DNA of 64,000 bases from positions 220,087,732 through 220,151,731 of the forward strand of contig CM071568.1 of NCBI GenBank assembly GCA_036426205.1, given 5' to 3'. The position numbers and the translations under genes were made by a program. The notes beneath the pieces were generated by a model. It did not search any database and had not been told where the DNA came from. It saw only the letters and a list, made by a program, of their open reading frames with translations. The DNA is from Ascaphus truei (taxonomy: Eukaryota > Chordata > Amphibia > Anura > Ascaphidae). Positions 36,661 through 48,160 of the stretch are shown piece by piece (position 1 is the stretch's first letter; each line of letters opens with the position of its first letter).

Positions 36661-39600
36661 TCCCAATGACCCCACGAAGAAAAAAGGACCCCACCCTCCA
36701 ATCTCTATACCACATGCCTAACAATGATCGTTGGCGGCGGCATAAAGACAATCAAAAAAATAAAGAAGATCCGTGGAGGGTTCCAATGTAAAAATGAAAT
36801 GAGTTAGGATGGGTGGGGGGGGGATGCAGCAATGGTAAAGGTGCGTATTGAGCAGCGTGTGACCTATGGGAAATACACGTCTGGGGAGAGTCACACACAC
36901 GGGAGGCCTCCGGCTGGTGGTATCTCGTCTACCTCTCTGGAGCCGGGAAGGGTTGGGTGTTCAGGAACGCATCACCTTTGCTGGTTGGCGCTCCTAGAGG
37001 GCACAGACAGCATGCGGCCAAAAAAGCGGGGTTTACCCCCCGGGAGGAAAGGGAGTGGAGAGAGGACCGCGGGTTTTAGGTGAGAGGAGGCATGGGGCTA
37101 CGGGTGCAGTTTGAGGCCGGGATTATGAAGGGGGGATGGCGCGCAGAGAGTAGCATGGGTTGTGCTTCGAATCCCTTCGACCAACCTGTTGGGAGCAGGG
37201 GGAGGGTGCAGTCGGCGCCCGCGAGATGTTAGCTGGAGTTACTTGCCCTTCCACCCCGCACGTTGGGAGCACGGGAAGGGGGGGGCGGAGCGGGCCTAGC
37301 GCCTCGCGCCGGGACGCAGGGAATCGCGCCAGTTTTTTTTCAAAGTTTTTTTTTTTTCAATTTTTTTTTTTTCAAAGTTTTTTTTATTTTTTTTTTTTTA
37401 AATCTCATCGAGGGCCGCACAGAGAGGCCAAGGCGGCCGCGGCCGCATGTTTTGCAGCCCTGTCGTACATGTTAGTTTACAGCGGTCGCTAGGTGTTCCC
37501 CCGCCGCCCAAAACTGAATGGCTATGTAACTCCTTCATTGCTAGAGAGATCTCAAAGTATATGTCGAGGAGAAGATCAGGGAATAGCAAATATTAAATCA
37601 ATGCCCCTGTTTGTTAGGGTTAGTCATGATGTTATATCGATGCCAAGATGAGCCGGAACTGTTACCATCCTGTTTACCAGTACTACCACCCCATTTCATT
37701 TTTGTTTAGCGCCCTTGTCTTTCAAAAAATACCATTGGTTATTGTTTAACAAAAACCTGGAGCTAAGTGATTCCTTGTGTACATGTTGTTATCCTCATTC
37801 GTGGTGTTCTTTTGTGAGTTATTTAGAAGCTCACAGACCCATCTCACACTGGTGTGGTGTTTTGTATACTTGCTAACTGGATTGTCCCTGTTTTTAGAAT
37901 TGCTAGTTTACATAGAGCAAATCGTCATATTTACTTATTCTGGACTTGCTTCGTGTTTTTGTGGTGTGGACTCTCCTCTCCCTTATCTTGTATGTCGTAT
38001 AAGATCATAAACTGCTCCAAAATAGTATAATTCCTAGTCCCCTAAGTGTGCTGGTGCAGGATTCTGTTGGGACAATGATCATTAACTCTGGAAGCATTAT
38101 TAATGATTTTTATTTATGTGCTTCAAAATAAAACAAATAACCGTTCGATGCTGGGTTATAGACACACGAGCAGAACCCACTGAAAACACTCCTTCCATAC
38201 AGCAACAATAGAAGTAAAAATACAGAATTTTGTGCAGTTATTATTACCCATCAGTCCTATAACCATCTAAAAGTTGTATGTGTTTGTGGCATGAAAGGGG
38301 AAGATTCCCCTATTAATTCCTTGTGAGCTAGCCAAGCGACAAGACGCTTACAAACAGGGAAGTGTGGTCCGCAAATCGCAGAAAGAAAGATGGGCCAGCA
38401 AATCAGCGGGAAGAGAACTTGGGAAGTATAGTCAAGATTTATGTCAGTGAGTGGAAAATGCTTACAAACAAGGATTAATTTGGTTGATCAGCAACAAATG
38501 TATAACCAAAAACACACAAAAAATCTGTATTATAACGCCTTAGTCCTGTGCAACCATTAATCCTGGGTAGAAACTATAATTCCAGTTTGCGTGCACAATA
38601 ATAACAGAATTGTATCAGTGCTCTAACTGAACAAAAATGTAAGGAATCCGACTACAAAATAAGGAAGTGTGACTCGGTAGGAGGTAAGGGATGATTTGTA
38701 AAATAGCTCCTGGCTGAAAATGCGACGACAACCGAGGAAGGATAGCAAAAGCAGCCATAGTTCTCTCACGATCTCCGTTATGCGTAGACGGGCAGCAGGA
38801 AGAAGGCGTGTAAAAAAAAAAATGCTCCTGGAGGGTTGAATGGGGCAGAGCAGGCCTCCTTCACTTCAAATCTGGGGGAGGTCCTGCCCAGGGGAAATTC
38901 CAAGAAATTCCGCTGGCAGGACTAAGTTTACAATGACCTATGATGGCTGTCCTCGTCCACACAGCCACAGAAACACAAACCTGTTCCTAGAGTCATCCTG
39001 GCGTAATTCTACTTAGAGGTCTACTCCCAAGAGGCATAGGTAGAATACGTACAAGACTGCATAAGCACAATGTTTAAAAAAGATGTCCAAAATCGACGGA
39101 AGGTGGAAAAAGTTGACCCCCAACTTTGACCCAGATGAACAAGTATACACATCTCCGGGAAAGACATCGGAAAATGTGCCGGCTGAAAAAAAAGAGAAAA
39201 AAAAGGGTGAAGGCATCATGAAAAATAACTGATGTGAAGATACTCAATACAATTGAGAACACGCTTGTTGTGGGGTAATATACACAAAGCTAATAAAAAA
39301 ACAGTTGTAAGACTCCTGTAAGGCCACATTATTTGCAAATTAGTACATTAATCAAGACAACGCCACGTGGTTGCTGGTACACTAAGAGAAATGAGAGAAC
39401 TTTGCGTTATTGTGCAAAGGTAAACCCGGCGCACAAAGTTAGAAAAATAAAAAAAAAAAAAAGCCATTGTAAGGGGATTGCAGACCAGCCAAAACTGCAG
39501 GTCACAATCTAGGAGCCCTGCCCCTGCCTCTCCCCTAACTGTCGCCCCACCCCCGGTTGAACCCCGGGGGGTGCCTGGGTACTTCCATGTGGCGGGTTTA

Positions 39601-39983
39601 CCTATGTTTCAATACCCCCCTGATGTAAGAGATCTTTCTTGATGCATAGGCACTGACTGTTAAATTGCTTTACTAGTTACTGACAAGCACAGTTATTCAC
39701 ATAAAATCCCATTGTGATAAGATGTATACATCGTGCATATCACGTGTCAAAAAGTGGTTAACGGCCATAAAACAATACTCTCAATATGGGTACCGTCTGC
39801 ATTGTGACAGGTTTAGCAATTTTAGTAGAACACATTTATTTATTCTTCTTGCAAAATCTGTTGGTCTTTATCAAAAATGAATGTGACATTTTTGTTGGTG
39901 GGTGCCACTTCGGCTGTATGTGTTTTCTTGATCCAGACGGGATCTACGTGTTATGAAGTGGTGGAAATTTACTTTTGTTTCAT

Positions 39984-40073
39984 CTTTGCACAAAAGGTTT
40001 GACAAAGCGTTTTTCTTATGTGTCGTGAAATGGCCGAGTAAAACGCAGCACTGAAAGAGTGTCTGACTGCCCA
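39984..40073 (+). pseudogene. Corrupted second copy of CMC1 exon 3
   Basis: It aligns to 44724-44814; the last 45 bases (GCAGCACTGAAAGAGTGTCT onward) are identical, but upstream there are indels. The acceptor CAG has become CAT and the donor GTAAGT has become TTATG, and the frame is broken. It lies in the noisy duplicate, so an assembly error is more likely than a real pseudoexon. Confidence 0.85.
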
Positions 40074-40805
40074 TTATGTTTTGGAATTTTCTCTATTGAC
40101 ATACCCAATGCAGCTATCCTGCAAATCTGTCGATTGCGACACTCTATGCAATACTTTCCACCAGTTAGCATCTCTGTGTATATTTCCCCTCCATGCTACA
40201 AACCTCTTTACATCATAATATCGCAATTATAAAAATCCATTTGGTGCATAATCTGTTCCACCGTCTTACTTTACCTAAACATTTTCGGACTTATCAAAAA
40301 ATGTGTTGCTAACAGTTAAGGATATAGTTTCTTTCTTTCCTCCCAATGTCATGATTAGTGTGGGCTTGTTGTCACGTTTTCCTCCTTCAATTAGCACAGT
40401 ACTACTAACTCGGCGGCGAGGGAATACAACACAAGTATAATAGAGGATAGACGAGCCGCACCCCACAGCTACAATTACTCCTCTTATTTTGTCGAGAGTA
40501 AGAGTGAGTAAGCAGGGATGAAAAATATCCCCCCAGTATGAAATAACCTGTGACGAAACGAAATGGTCGGCGCGGCACTTCTTACTAAAGTGGCACATGC
40601 GAGCATCGGCTGAAAGATGAAGGACGCAAAAGCGACAGAAGTAGTGAAGTCCTCCCTGGACTAAGGTATCACATGTTTAAACCACAGGGGCTATCAATAG
40701 CACTATTTATGTTATGTATATTCGTTTAGTGTGAGTAGAGAATGCATTAAGAAATCAGTACACTGGAGCCCTCTCAACACGAATGCACAGCACACGGGTG
40801 CCTTA

Positions 40806-41560
40806 TTGGAGGAGTGGCTCAGTGAGGTAGAAGACACCACTGGAGTTTGGAGAAACAGAAATGGTTCAAATTCTGGGTGTGGTCAGTCCTTGTGACCTTG
40901 GTCCTACCTTTATCTCCCACAACATAAATTGTAACTCGTGGTAGTATTCACCGTGTGTTGGTCAGGGCATCACGCTGACGCATGGCACCCTGCGTGATGC
41001 ATCGCCGTCCATAACGCGTCCTTTCAGCGCAGGAACGCCGAAATCTCCAAGGGGTAGTGACGTGCACCAAAGCAGCTGGAGGGGCGTGTGAACAATAAGG
41101 CAGAAAAGCTCTGCACAGCGTATCCAGACTGGCGTGCATCCAGGACGGTAATCAGCGAAGAGAGTATATCCACGAGAGCCGAAGCACAGCCACACCAATG
41201 AGAGAAAAAGGACACAAAAGTTCTTTCAAGAATATTAGCTAAAAAGGCATAGGACAGACATCAATAGCACTCTGACTGTTTCACAGCACGGGCGTGAAAC
41301 ATGTCAGAGTGCTATAGGATGTCTGTCCTTATGCCTTTTTATCTAATAAATTCTTGAAAGAACTTTCGTGTCCTATTCTACAGTACATTGGTGTGGCTGT
41401 GCTTCGGCTCCTACGTGGATATACTAATTGTATGCTCAGTCTGGCAGAGATTTTATCTGTAAAATACTATGTCAGTGCTGTGACTGTGCACTATACTGTA
41501 ATTGTGAAGTGCTTTGAGTCCTAGTGGGAGAAAAGAGTTTTATGAAATACAAGTAAAACC
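40806..41560 (+). repeat. tRNA-derived SINE interrupted by a palindrome (noisy copy)
   Basis: The counterpart of 45315-46056 in the noisy duplicate: TGGCTCAGTGAG (A box) and GGTTCAAATTC (B box) near 40815-40880, the palindrome at 41164-41427, and the tail GTGAAGTGCTTTGAGTCC at 41505. Confidence 0.7.
41164..41427. repeat. Palindrome (noisy copy)
   Basis: Inverted arms around GTTTCAC..GTGAAAC near 41285-41300; counterpart of 45685-45944. Confidence 0.75.
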
Positions 41561-41597
41561 CGTTATAACCGCGGCTCTCGGGGTCCACCCCGAGACA

Positions 41598-42246
41598 GCA
41601 CAAAGTCAGCATCAACCCCCACACACGCAAGGTCAGCATCCCCCCCCAACCCCCCAAGCAGCACCGCCAAGCATCCCCCCCACACAAGCAGAATAAGATC
41701 CCCCCCCATCCCCCCCCCCAAGGCAGCATCCCCCCCCCCCACCAAGGCCAGCACATCCCCCCACCCCCAAGCAAGCCATCCCCCACCCCAAGGCAGCATC
41801 CCCCACCCCAAGGCAGCATCCCCCACCCCAAGGCAGCATCCCCACCCCAAGGCAGCATCCCCACCCCAACGGCAGCATCCCCCACCCCAAGGCAGCATCC
41901 CCCCCCCCACCCCCCCACAAGTCCAGGCCATCCCCCCCAAGAGTCAGCACTCCCCCCCCCCCCCACCCCAAGGCCAGCATCTCCACCCCCCCCCCCAATG
42001 TCAGCATCCCCCACACCAAGTCAGCATCCCCCCCCCCCCAAGGCAGCATCCCCCCCCCCCAAGCAGCCCCCCCAGCAGCATCCCCCCTCCCAAGGCAGCA
42101 TCCCACACCCAAGGCAGCATCCCCCCCCAAGGCAGCCCCATCCACCACCCAAGGCAGCATCCCCACCAAGCCAGCATCCCCCACAACAAGGCAGCATCCC
42201 CCCCCACAAGGCAGCATCCCCCCCCCCCCCCCCAAGTCAGCATCCC
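41598..42246. repeat. C-rich 20-bp minisatellite, second block
   Basis: Cleaner copies of the CAGCATCCCCCACCCCAAGG unit, some exact at 41790-41890. The minus strand is rich in runs of four or more G separated by short loops, so quadruplex formation is plausible. Confidence 0.9.
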
Positions 42247-44723
42247 CCATGCCTACCAGATGATGTTGGCGGCGTTTGGTAGCAGGTAGCAGACTCTGTT
42301 GACAAAAGGAGGAGGGTGGTGGTGGATGGCGGCAATGGCAGGTGAAGCAGGGGGGGACCGCGCTCTACTAACAGACCTGAAGTTCCGGGTCGCGGGACTG
42401 GTGGAGCGCGTTCCTCTGCTGGAGACGGGAAGGGGGGTTAGGGGGGTTACAGGAAGCGCACGCGTTTGCTGGTGGCGCTCTAGAGGGCACAGACAGCATG
42501 CGGCCGCGAGGGTTTACCAGGGAAGGAGAGGAGTGGGGGGAAGGAGAGGAGTGGGGAGGGAGAGGAGTGGGGAGGGAGAGGAGGGGAGGAAGAAGGGGGG
42601 GGGAGGAGGGCCGCAGAGGAGCATGCATGTTGCTTCCCTTCCGCCCCATGTTGTGGAGCGGGGGGGGGGGGAATCGGGCCGCAGAGAGAGCTGAGAGTTA
42701 CTTGCCCTTCCACCCCACGTTGGGAAGCAGGGAAGGGGGGGGCGGAGACGGGCCTAGCGCATGCGCGCGGGACGCAGGGAATCGGCGCCATTTTTTTCAA
42801 AGTTTTTTTTTTTCAAAGTTTTTTTTTTTTTTTTTTTTAAATCTCATCGAGGGCCGCACAGAGAGGCCAGGCGGGCCGCGGGCCGCATGTTGTGCAGCCC
42901 TGCTGTACATGTTAGTTTACAGCGGTCTGCTAGGTGTTCCCCCCGCCCCCAAAACATGAATGGCTACTGTAACTCCTTCATTGCTAGAGAGATCTGCAAA
43001 GTTATGTAGAGGAGAAGATCAGGGAATAGCAAATATTAAATCAATGCCCCTGTTTTTAGGATTATTATTGTTATTGATGCCTACCCTAGTGTGACCCATC
43101 CTGTTTACCAGTACCCCTTTCATTTTTTTGCGCCCTTGTCTTTCAACCATTGTTATGTTGTAAACTGAGCTAAGTATTCCTTTGTACATGTTGTATTCTC
43201 TTTCGGTGTTCTTTGTGGTTATTTGAGCTCACACCTCTCACCTGTGTGTGTTTGTATACATTGCGTATGGTGTCTGTTTTTATTGCTAGTTTATCGTAAT
43301 TTACTTATTCTGACTTGCTTGTTTTTGTGTGGGGATTCCCTCCTTTCTGGTGTCTATATGCATTAAACTGCTCCAAAATTGTATATTCAGTCCCTAAAGT
43401 GGCTGTTGCAGATCTTTGGGACAATATAGATAAATGGGGAAATTATTAAATTTTTTATTTTGGTCTCACCTCATCAATTTAGACACACACACTGAACTCT
43501 TCCATTACACAACAAAGAAGTTACAGATTTTGGCAAGTTGTATTACCAGCATCAGTCTAAACAAATAAAAGTGTGTATGTGTTATGTGGCATGAAAGGGA
43601 AGATTCTAATTAAATTCTTGTGCTAAACAAGCGACAAAGACCTTACAAACAGAGTGTGGCTCCAGGCCAGCAATAGCGAGACTTGAAGATCAGATTTGGT
43701 CAGTGAGTGAGAAAATGCTTACAACAAGGATTAATTTGTTGATCGCACAAATTATAACATTGTATTAGAAGCCTTAGTCATGTGTAAAACCAATTTCAGA
43801 AACTATAAATTCAACATGTGCTGCCATGCAGAATTGTATCTGTCTATAAAAAATATCCATAAAATATGGTATTTAACTCCTGCTGAGATGATACACACCA
43901 TATTCTATCACTCTCCTTTATGCTGGAGCGGGTATGGGCAGAGAGGCTCCTCACTTCAAATCTGGAGGTCCTGCCCCAAAATTCAAGATTCCTGGAGGAT
44001 GTTTAGATCCCTTATTTCCTCAGTCACACAACACACGGTTCCTAGAGATCCTTGGATAATTCTACTTAAAGTCAATCCGAGGCATAGGTAAATACGTTGA
44101 CAAACTCATAACACATGTTAAAAGTCACAAAATCGACGAGGTGGAAAAAAGTAGACCCCCAACTTTGACCCAGAACAGATATAACATCTCACAGAAATGC
44201 CTACTGGAAAAATTAACTGATGTGAAGGATACTCAATACAATAGAACGTTTTTTGTATATTACACAGTAAGAAAAATGTTGTAACTCCTGTAAGCAAATA
44301 TATTGCAATATATTATGCACGCCTGGGTCTCATAGAATGATGACATTTGCTTTATTGCAAAGGTAACTACTACGTCATGAGTTACAGAGGGTGCAAGAAC
44401 CCATGATGTAGAAGCTGTCTTGAGGCACTGAACGGGTTAAATTGCTTTACTTATTACTGACAAGCACAGTTATTCACAATCAATTTGATAAGAATGTATA
44501 CATGTGATATCACGTGTCAAAAAGTGGAACTGAAGAAACAAAACTTAGGGGAAGTCATCATTGTGACAGGTTTAGCAATTTTAGTAGAACACATTTATTT
44601 ATTCTTCTTGCAAAATATGTGTGCTTATCAGAAAATGAATGTGACATTTTTGCCACTTCCTTATGTTGTTTCTTGATCCAAGACGTGATATACTGTATAA
44701 TGTGGAATTTACGTTTGTTTCAG

Positions 44724-44814
44724 CTTTCACAAAATGTTGTGAACAAAGCGGTTTTCTTATGGTGGTGAAATGCCGAGATGAAAACGCAGCACTGAAAGAG
44801 TGTCTGACTGCCCA
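44724..44814 (+). CDS. CMC1: CMC1 internal coding exon
   Basis: A T-rich tract and CAG (44721-44723) precede a 91-nt exon that opens with two bases completing the phase-1 codon from base 80 and ends with CA before GTAAGT, a consensus donor. It reads FTKCC, GFLMVVKC and ALKECLTA, the core of CMC1. With the preceding exon it completes both Cx9C motifs: C-SENVQAFTK-C and C-RDENAALKE-C, so all four cysteines that form the two disulphides of the helical hairpin are kept. The junction codon gives Ala where human CMC1 has Asp, a tolerable change beside the second Cys. A corrupted second copy lies at 39984-40073 with both splice sites destroyed; this copy is the functional one. The upstream intron would be about 44.6 kb as assembled and the downstream one about 6.4 kb. 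Confidence 0.96.
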
Positions 44815-45314
44815 GTAAGTGTTTTGGAATTCTCTATTGACATACCCAATGCAGCTTCCTGAAATCTGTTCCTGATTGCACAACTCTATGCATGACTTTC
44901 CACCTGAGAATCTCTGTTATTCCTCTGTCACTCTTTATTCATAATATAGCAATTTAATTCCATTGGTGCTTAATCTGTTCCAGTTTTTACTAAACATTTT
45001 GCGCAAATGTATTTACTTAAGTTTCTTTCTCCCAAATGTCATGTAGGTGTCTTTTGCCTTTCCTCCTTCAAGTTACACAGTATACTTCTCTAACGTTGTA
45101 CTCATCACTAGTTATCCTCTTAGTTTGTCCATGTTAAGTTGTCCAACCTGCCATACACATTGCCTTCTAGTTTCAAATGTGTGCTCAACATGTATTTCTG
45201 AGTAAACATGTGTTACCCTTGCACTTTTATGTATATTTATTTGTTATGTGTGAGTAGAGATGCATTAAGAAATCAGTACACTGGGCCCGTCATACCGAAT
45301 GACAGCACGGGTGC

Positions 45315-46056
45315 CTTATTGGAGGAGTGGCTCAGTGAGTAAAGACACCACATGGAGTTTGGAGAACAGGAATATGGTTCAAATTCTGGTGTCAGCTCCT
45401 TGTGACCTTGGTCAAATCACTTTATCTCCCACAACATAAATTGTAAGCTCGTGGTAGTATTCACCGGGTGTTGGTCAGGCGATCACGCTGACGCCATGGC
45501 ACCCTGCGTGATGTCATCGCCGTCCATAAGCGCGTCCTCTTCAGCTCAGGAACCGCCGAAATTCTCCAAGGGGTAGGTTGCCGTGCACCAAAGCAGCTGG
45601 AGCGGGGTGTGAACAATAAGGCAGGAAAAGCCTCTGCACAGCGTATCCAGACTGGCGTGCATCCAGGCAGGTAATCAGCAAGAGAGTATATCCACGTAGG
45701 AGCCGAAGCACAGCCACACCAATGGAGAAAAGGACACAAAAGTTCTTTCAAGAATTTATTAGCTAAAAAGGCATAAGGACAGACATCCTAATAGCACTCT
45801 GACATGTTTCACGGTGAAACTGTCAGAGTGCTATTAGGATGTCTGTCCTTATGCCTTTTTATCTAATAAATTCTTGAAAGAACTTTCGCTGTCCATTCAC
45901 AGTACATTGGTGTGGCTGTGCTTCGGCTCCTACGTGGATATACTAATTGTATGCTCATCTGGGCAGAGATTTTATCTGTAAAAAATACTACTGTGCACTA
46001 TACTGTAATTGTGAAGTGCTTTGAGTCCTAGTGGGAGAAAAGAGTTTTATGAAATA
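45315..46056 (+). mobile_element. tRNA-derived SINE split by a palindromic insertion
   Basis: TGGCTCAGTGAGTAA (A-box-like) and GGTTCAAATTC (B box) lie about 50 bp apart near 45325-45385, followed by CTCCTTGTGACCTTGG, as in the reverse copy at 52830-53056. The body breaks off near 45450 and resumes near 45985 with a typical tail (GTGAAGTGCTTTGAGTCC, 46012). The inserted 45450-45985 block contains the palindrome. Transcription by RNA polymerase III is expected from the boxes. Confidence 0.75.
45685..45944. repeat. Long palindrome inside the SINE
   Basis: Arms of about 125 bp pair around GTTTCACGGTGAAAC (45806-45820). Shared arm landmarks are CCGAAGCACAGCCACACCAA, AAAGTTCTTTCAAGAA and TAAGGACAGACATCCTAATA. 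Same architecture as the palindromes at 21677 and 51676. Confidence 0.85.
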
Positions 46057-46620
46057 CAGGTAAACCCCGTTATAACGCGGTCCTCGGGGTCCACCCCGAG
46101 ACCACCGCGTTAGTAACGGAGTCGCGCAAAAATAAAATGGCCACCGCAAAAAAATTAGTTAGAAAAGTGTTTCCCAAAGGCATAAGTTCCTTTCCCCCCC
46201 GGCCAAAACCGCCACCCCCCGGCAGCATCGGCGCATCATCACCCCCTTCACCCCGCGGGGCAGGAGATGGGAGCGGGGATGTCCCTCCGGTCCCCGCTTC
46301 CCCCTGTCACCGCGTGACAGCCCGCGGGGCAGAAGATGGGAGCGGGGATGTCCCTCCGGTTCCCGCTTCCCCCATTCACCGCGTGACAGCCCGCGAGGCA
46401 GGAGATGGGAGCGGGGATGTCACTCGGGTTCCCGCTTACCTCTGATCCCCCCCACGTGCCCGGTGCTCCCGCTGCCTGCATGGAGGTGGTAGCGAGGGGT
46501 TTCTTCTCCCCACCGCTGTCCCCGGCGCTCCCGCTGCCTGCGCGGGAGGAGGTGGGGAGCGGGTGTTGGTGCTGGTCGCGGCCTTTCCTCTGTTCCGACT
46601 CCCCCCGTCTGTGTAGAGTG

Positions 46621-46662
46621 AGAGAGAGTGTGTGTGTATGTATGTATATATGGGAGAGAAAC

Positions 46663-46704
<42 letters not shown>

Positions 46705-46980
46705 GTGTAGTGTATACTGAGGTGTGGTGTGGGTGTGTGGAATGTGGGTGTGTGTGTGTGTGGTGTGTGTATAGTGGTGGTGTGTGGGTTGTTGTTTGGG
46801 TGTGTGTGTGTGGTATGGTGGTGGTGTGGTGTTGTAAAAAAGTAAGGTGTGGAGTGTGTGGTGTGTGTGTGTAGTGTTGTTGTGTGGTGTCGTGGTGGTT
46901 TGTGTGTGTGTGTGCGGGCGGGGAGTGCTCGTTATATGGGTGTGTGTATATGGGGGTGATATATATATGTGTGTGTGTGA
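46621..46980. repeat. (TG)n-rich microsatellite
   Basis: Degenerate TGTG/GTGTGG runs. Frames across it code only Val/Cys repeats. Confidence 0.9.
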
Positions 46981-47059
46981 TAATACAGCTAAACCCGTTT
47001 TTATAACGAGCCCTCGTTATAACGCGATCGGTTATAACGGCCGTGCTCCCGTTTTTTTT

Positions 47060-48160
47060 GCACCTGCCACACTCACTGCACACATGCCTTGCTCACACTG
47101 CCATCACTGCACACGCTCATGTCCACTCACCACGACACATGCACACACACTGCACACACATGCTCATTGCTCACACTGCACACACTACACTGCACACCAC
47201 TGCCATTGTCACAACTGCACACACTGCACACTCACTTGCACACACCACTGCTCATTGCTCACACTGCAAACACACTGCACACACACTGCACACTCGCACA
47301 CTGCCTCATTGCTCACATCTGCACACACTGACACACGACACACACACTGCTATTGCTCACACTGCCACACTGACACACTGCACACCAATGCACACACACT
47401 GCTCATTGCTACACTGCACACACTGACACACTGCAACACACTGCTCATGCTCACAGCACACACTGACACAATGCCACACACACTGCTCATTGCTCACACT
47501 GCACACGACACATCGCACACAATGCCCACACACTGCTCATGTGCACACACTGCACACACTGCCACACACATTGCACACACACTGTCACGCACACACACTG
47601 CTCATTGCTCACACATCGCCACCACACATGACACACTGCACCCACACTGTCACACACTGCACACACTGACACACGCACACCACATGCACACAGCTCATGC
47701 ACACACGGCACACACTGCACAACACGGACACACTGCACACACACGCTCATTGGCTCACACTGCACCACGGACACACTGCACACACACTGCACCACTGCAC
47801 ACACATTACACGCAACACTTACACACACTCACACACACTCACACACACTCACACACACTCAGAACTACCACACACTTAGACACTCACAGAACACACACAC
47901 ACACACACTCACAGACGCACACACACTGTACACTGCAACACACACTCCTCATTGCTCACACTGCACACACTGACACACATGCACACACATGCACACTGCA
48001 CACACACTGCTCATGCTCACACTGCACACACAATGCACACACTACACCACAACCTCACGACACATCACACACACTACACACACGACACTTACTACACACA
48101 CCACCCCACATACACACACTTCTTCTCCCATATATACATACACACACCACAACACTCTCT
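47060..48160. repeat. CACACTG-type microsatellite
   Basis: Degenerate tandem CACACTGC / TGCTCATTGCTCACACTGC units with CA runs. A 572-codon open frame passes through it, but its composition (Thr-His-Cys repeats) shows it is a translated simple repeat. Confidence 0.9.

Larger units (their letters stand above)
36800..41597 (+). repeat. Noisy duplicate of 42300-46105 (probable assembly artefact)
   Basis: Colinear with 42300-46105 throughout: the GAGGGCACAGACAGCATGCG stretch, the hAT right end, the flank after the target duplication, CMC1 exon 3, the SINE, the palindrome, and the start of the pogo-like end. Differences are mainly scattered one- to few-base insertions, the pattern of unpolished long reads rather than of evolutionary substitutions. 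It ends abruptly in minisatellite at 41598. Confidence 0.85.
31198..42902. mobile_element. hAT-like element swollen by a C-rich minisatellite
   Basis: CAGGCCTACACAACTCG at 31198 is complementary in pattern to GTTGTGCAGCCCTG ending at 42902, and CTGTACAT precedes the left end (31190-31197) and follows the right end (42903-42910): a perfect 8-bp target duplication, diagnostic of hAT. A second, noisy right end with TCGTACAT sits at 37449-37470. The interior is minisatellite plus poor-quality sequence; no transposase. The real element is probably much shorter, because 36800-41597 looks like an assembly artefact. Confidence 0.75.
81..44723 (+). other. CMC1: CMC1 intron, repeat-filled
   Basis: Bounded by the donor at 81 (G|GTGAGA) and the acceptor at 44721-44723 (TTGTTTCAG). 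It holds almost all the mobile elements listed here. Its true length is probably shorter than assembled, because 36800-41597 looks like a redundant noisy copy of 42300-46105. Stretches with no recognised feature are 4140-6470, 6700-7530, 20350-21670, 21960-22650, 22700-23200, 23610-26680, 26860-28450 and 30030-30660; there I see only AT-rich single-copy-looking DNA. Confidence 0.85.

Noticed and set aside
39984..40073. Second CMC1 exon 3 as an alternative (mutually exclusive) exon
   Set aside because: Both splice sites and the frame are destroyed, and the surrounding kilobases are a noisy duplicate.
41472..42250. Gly/Leu-rich minus-strand frames over 100 codons
   Set aside because: The same minisatellite read on the G-rich strand.
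45321..45390. tRNA-like A and B boxes considered as a tRNA gene
   Set aside because: No cloverleaf or acceptor stem can be drawn; spacing and a shared tail with other copies identify a SINE.
47060..48160. Regular short repeats considered as a CRISPR array
   Set aside because: Eukaryotic context, no constant repeat with unique spacers; it is a degenerate microsatellite.
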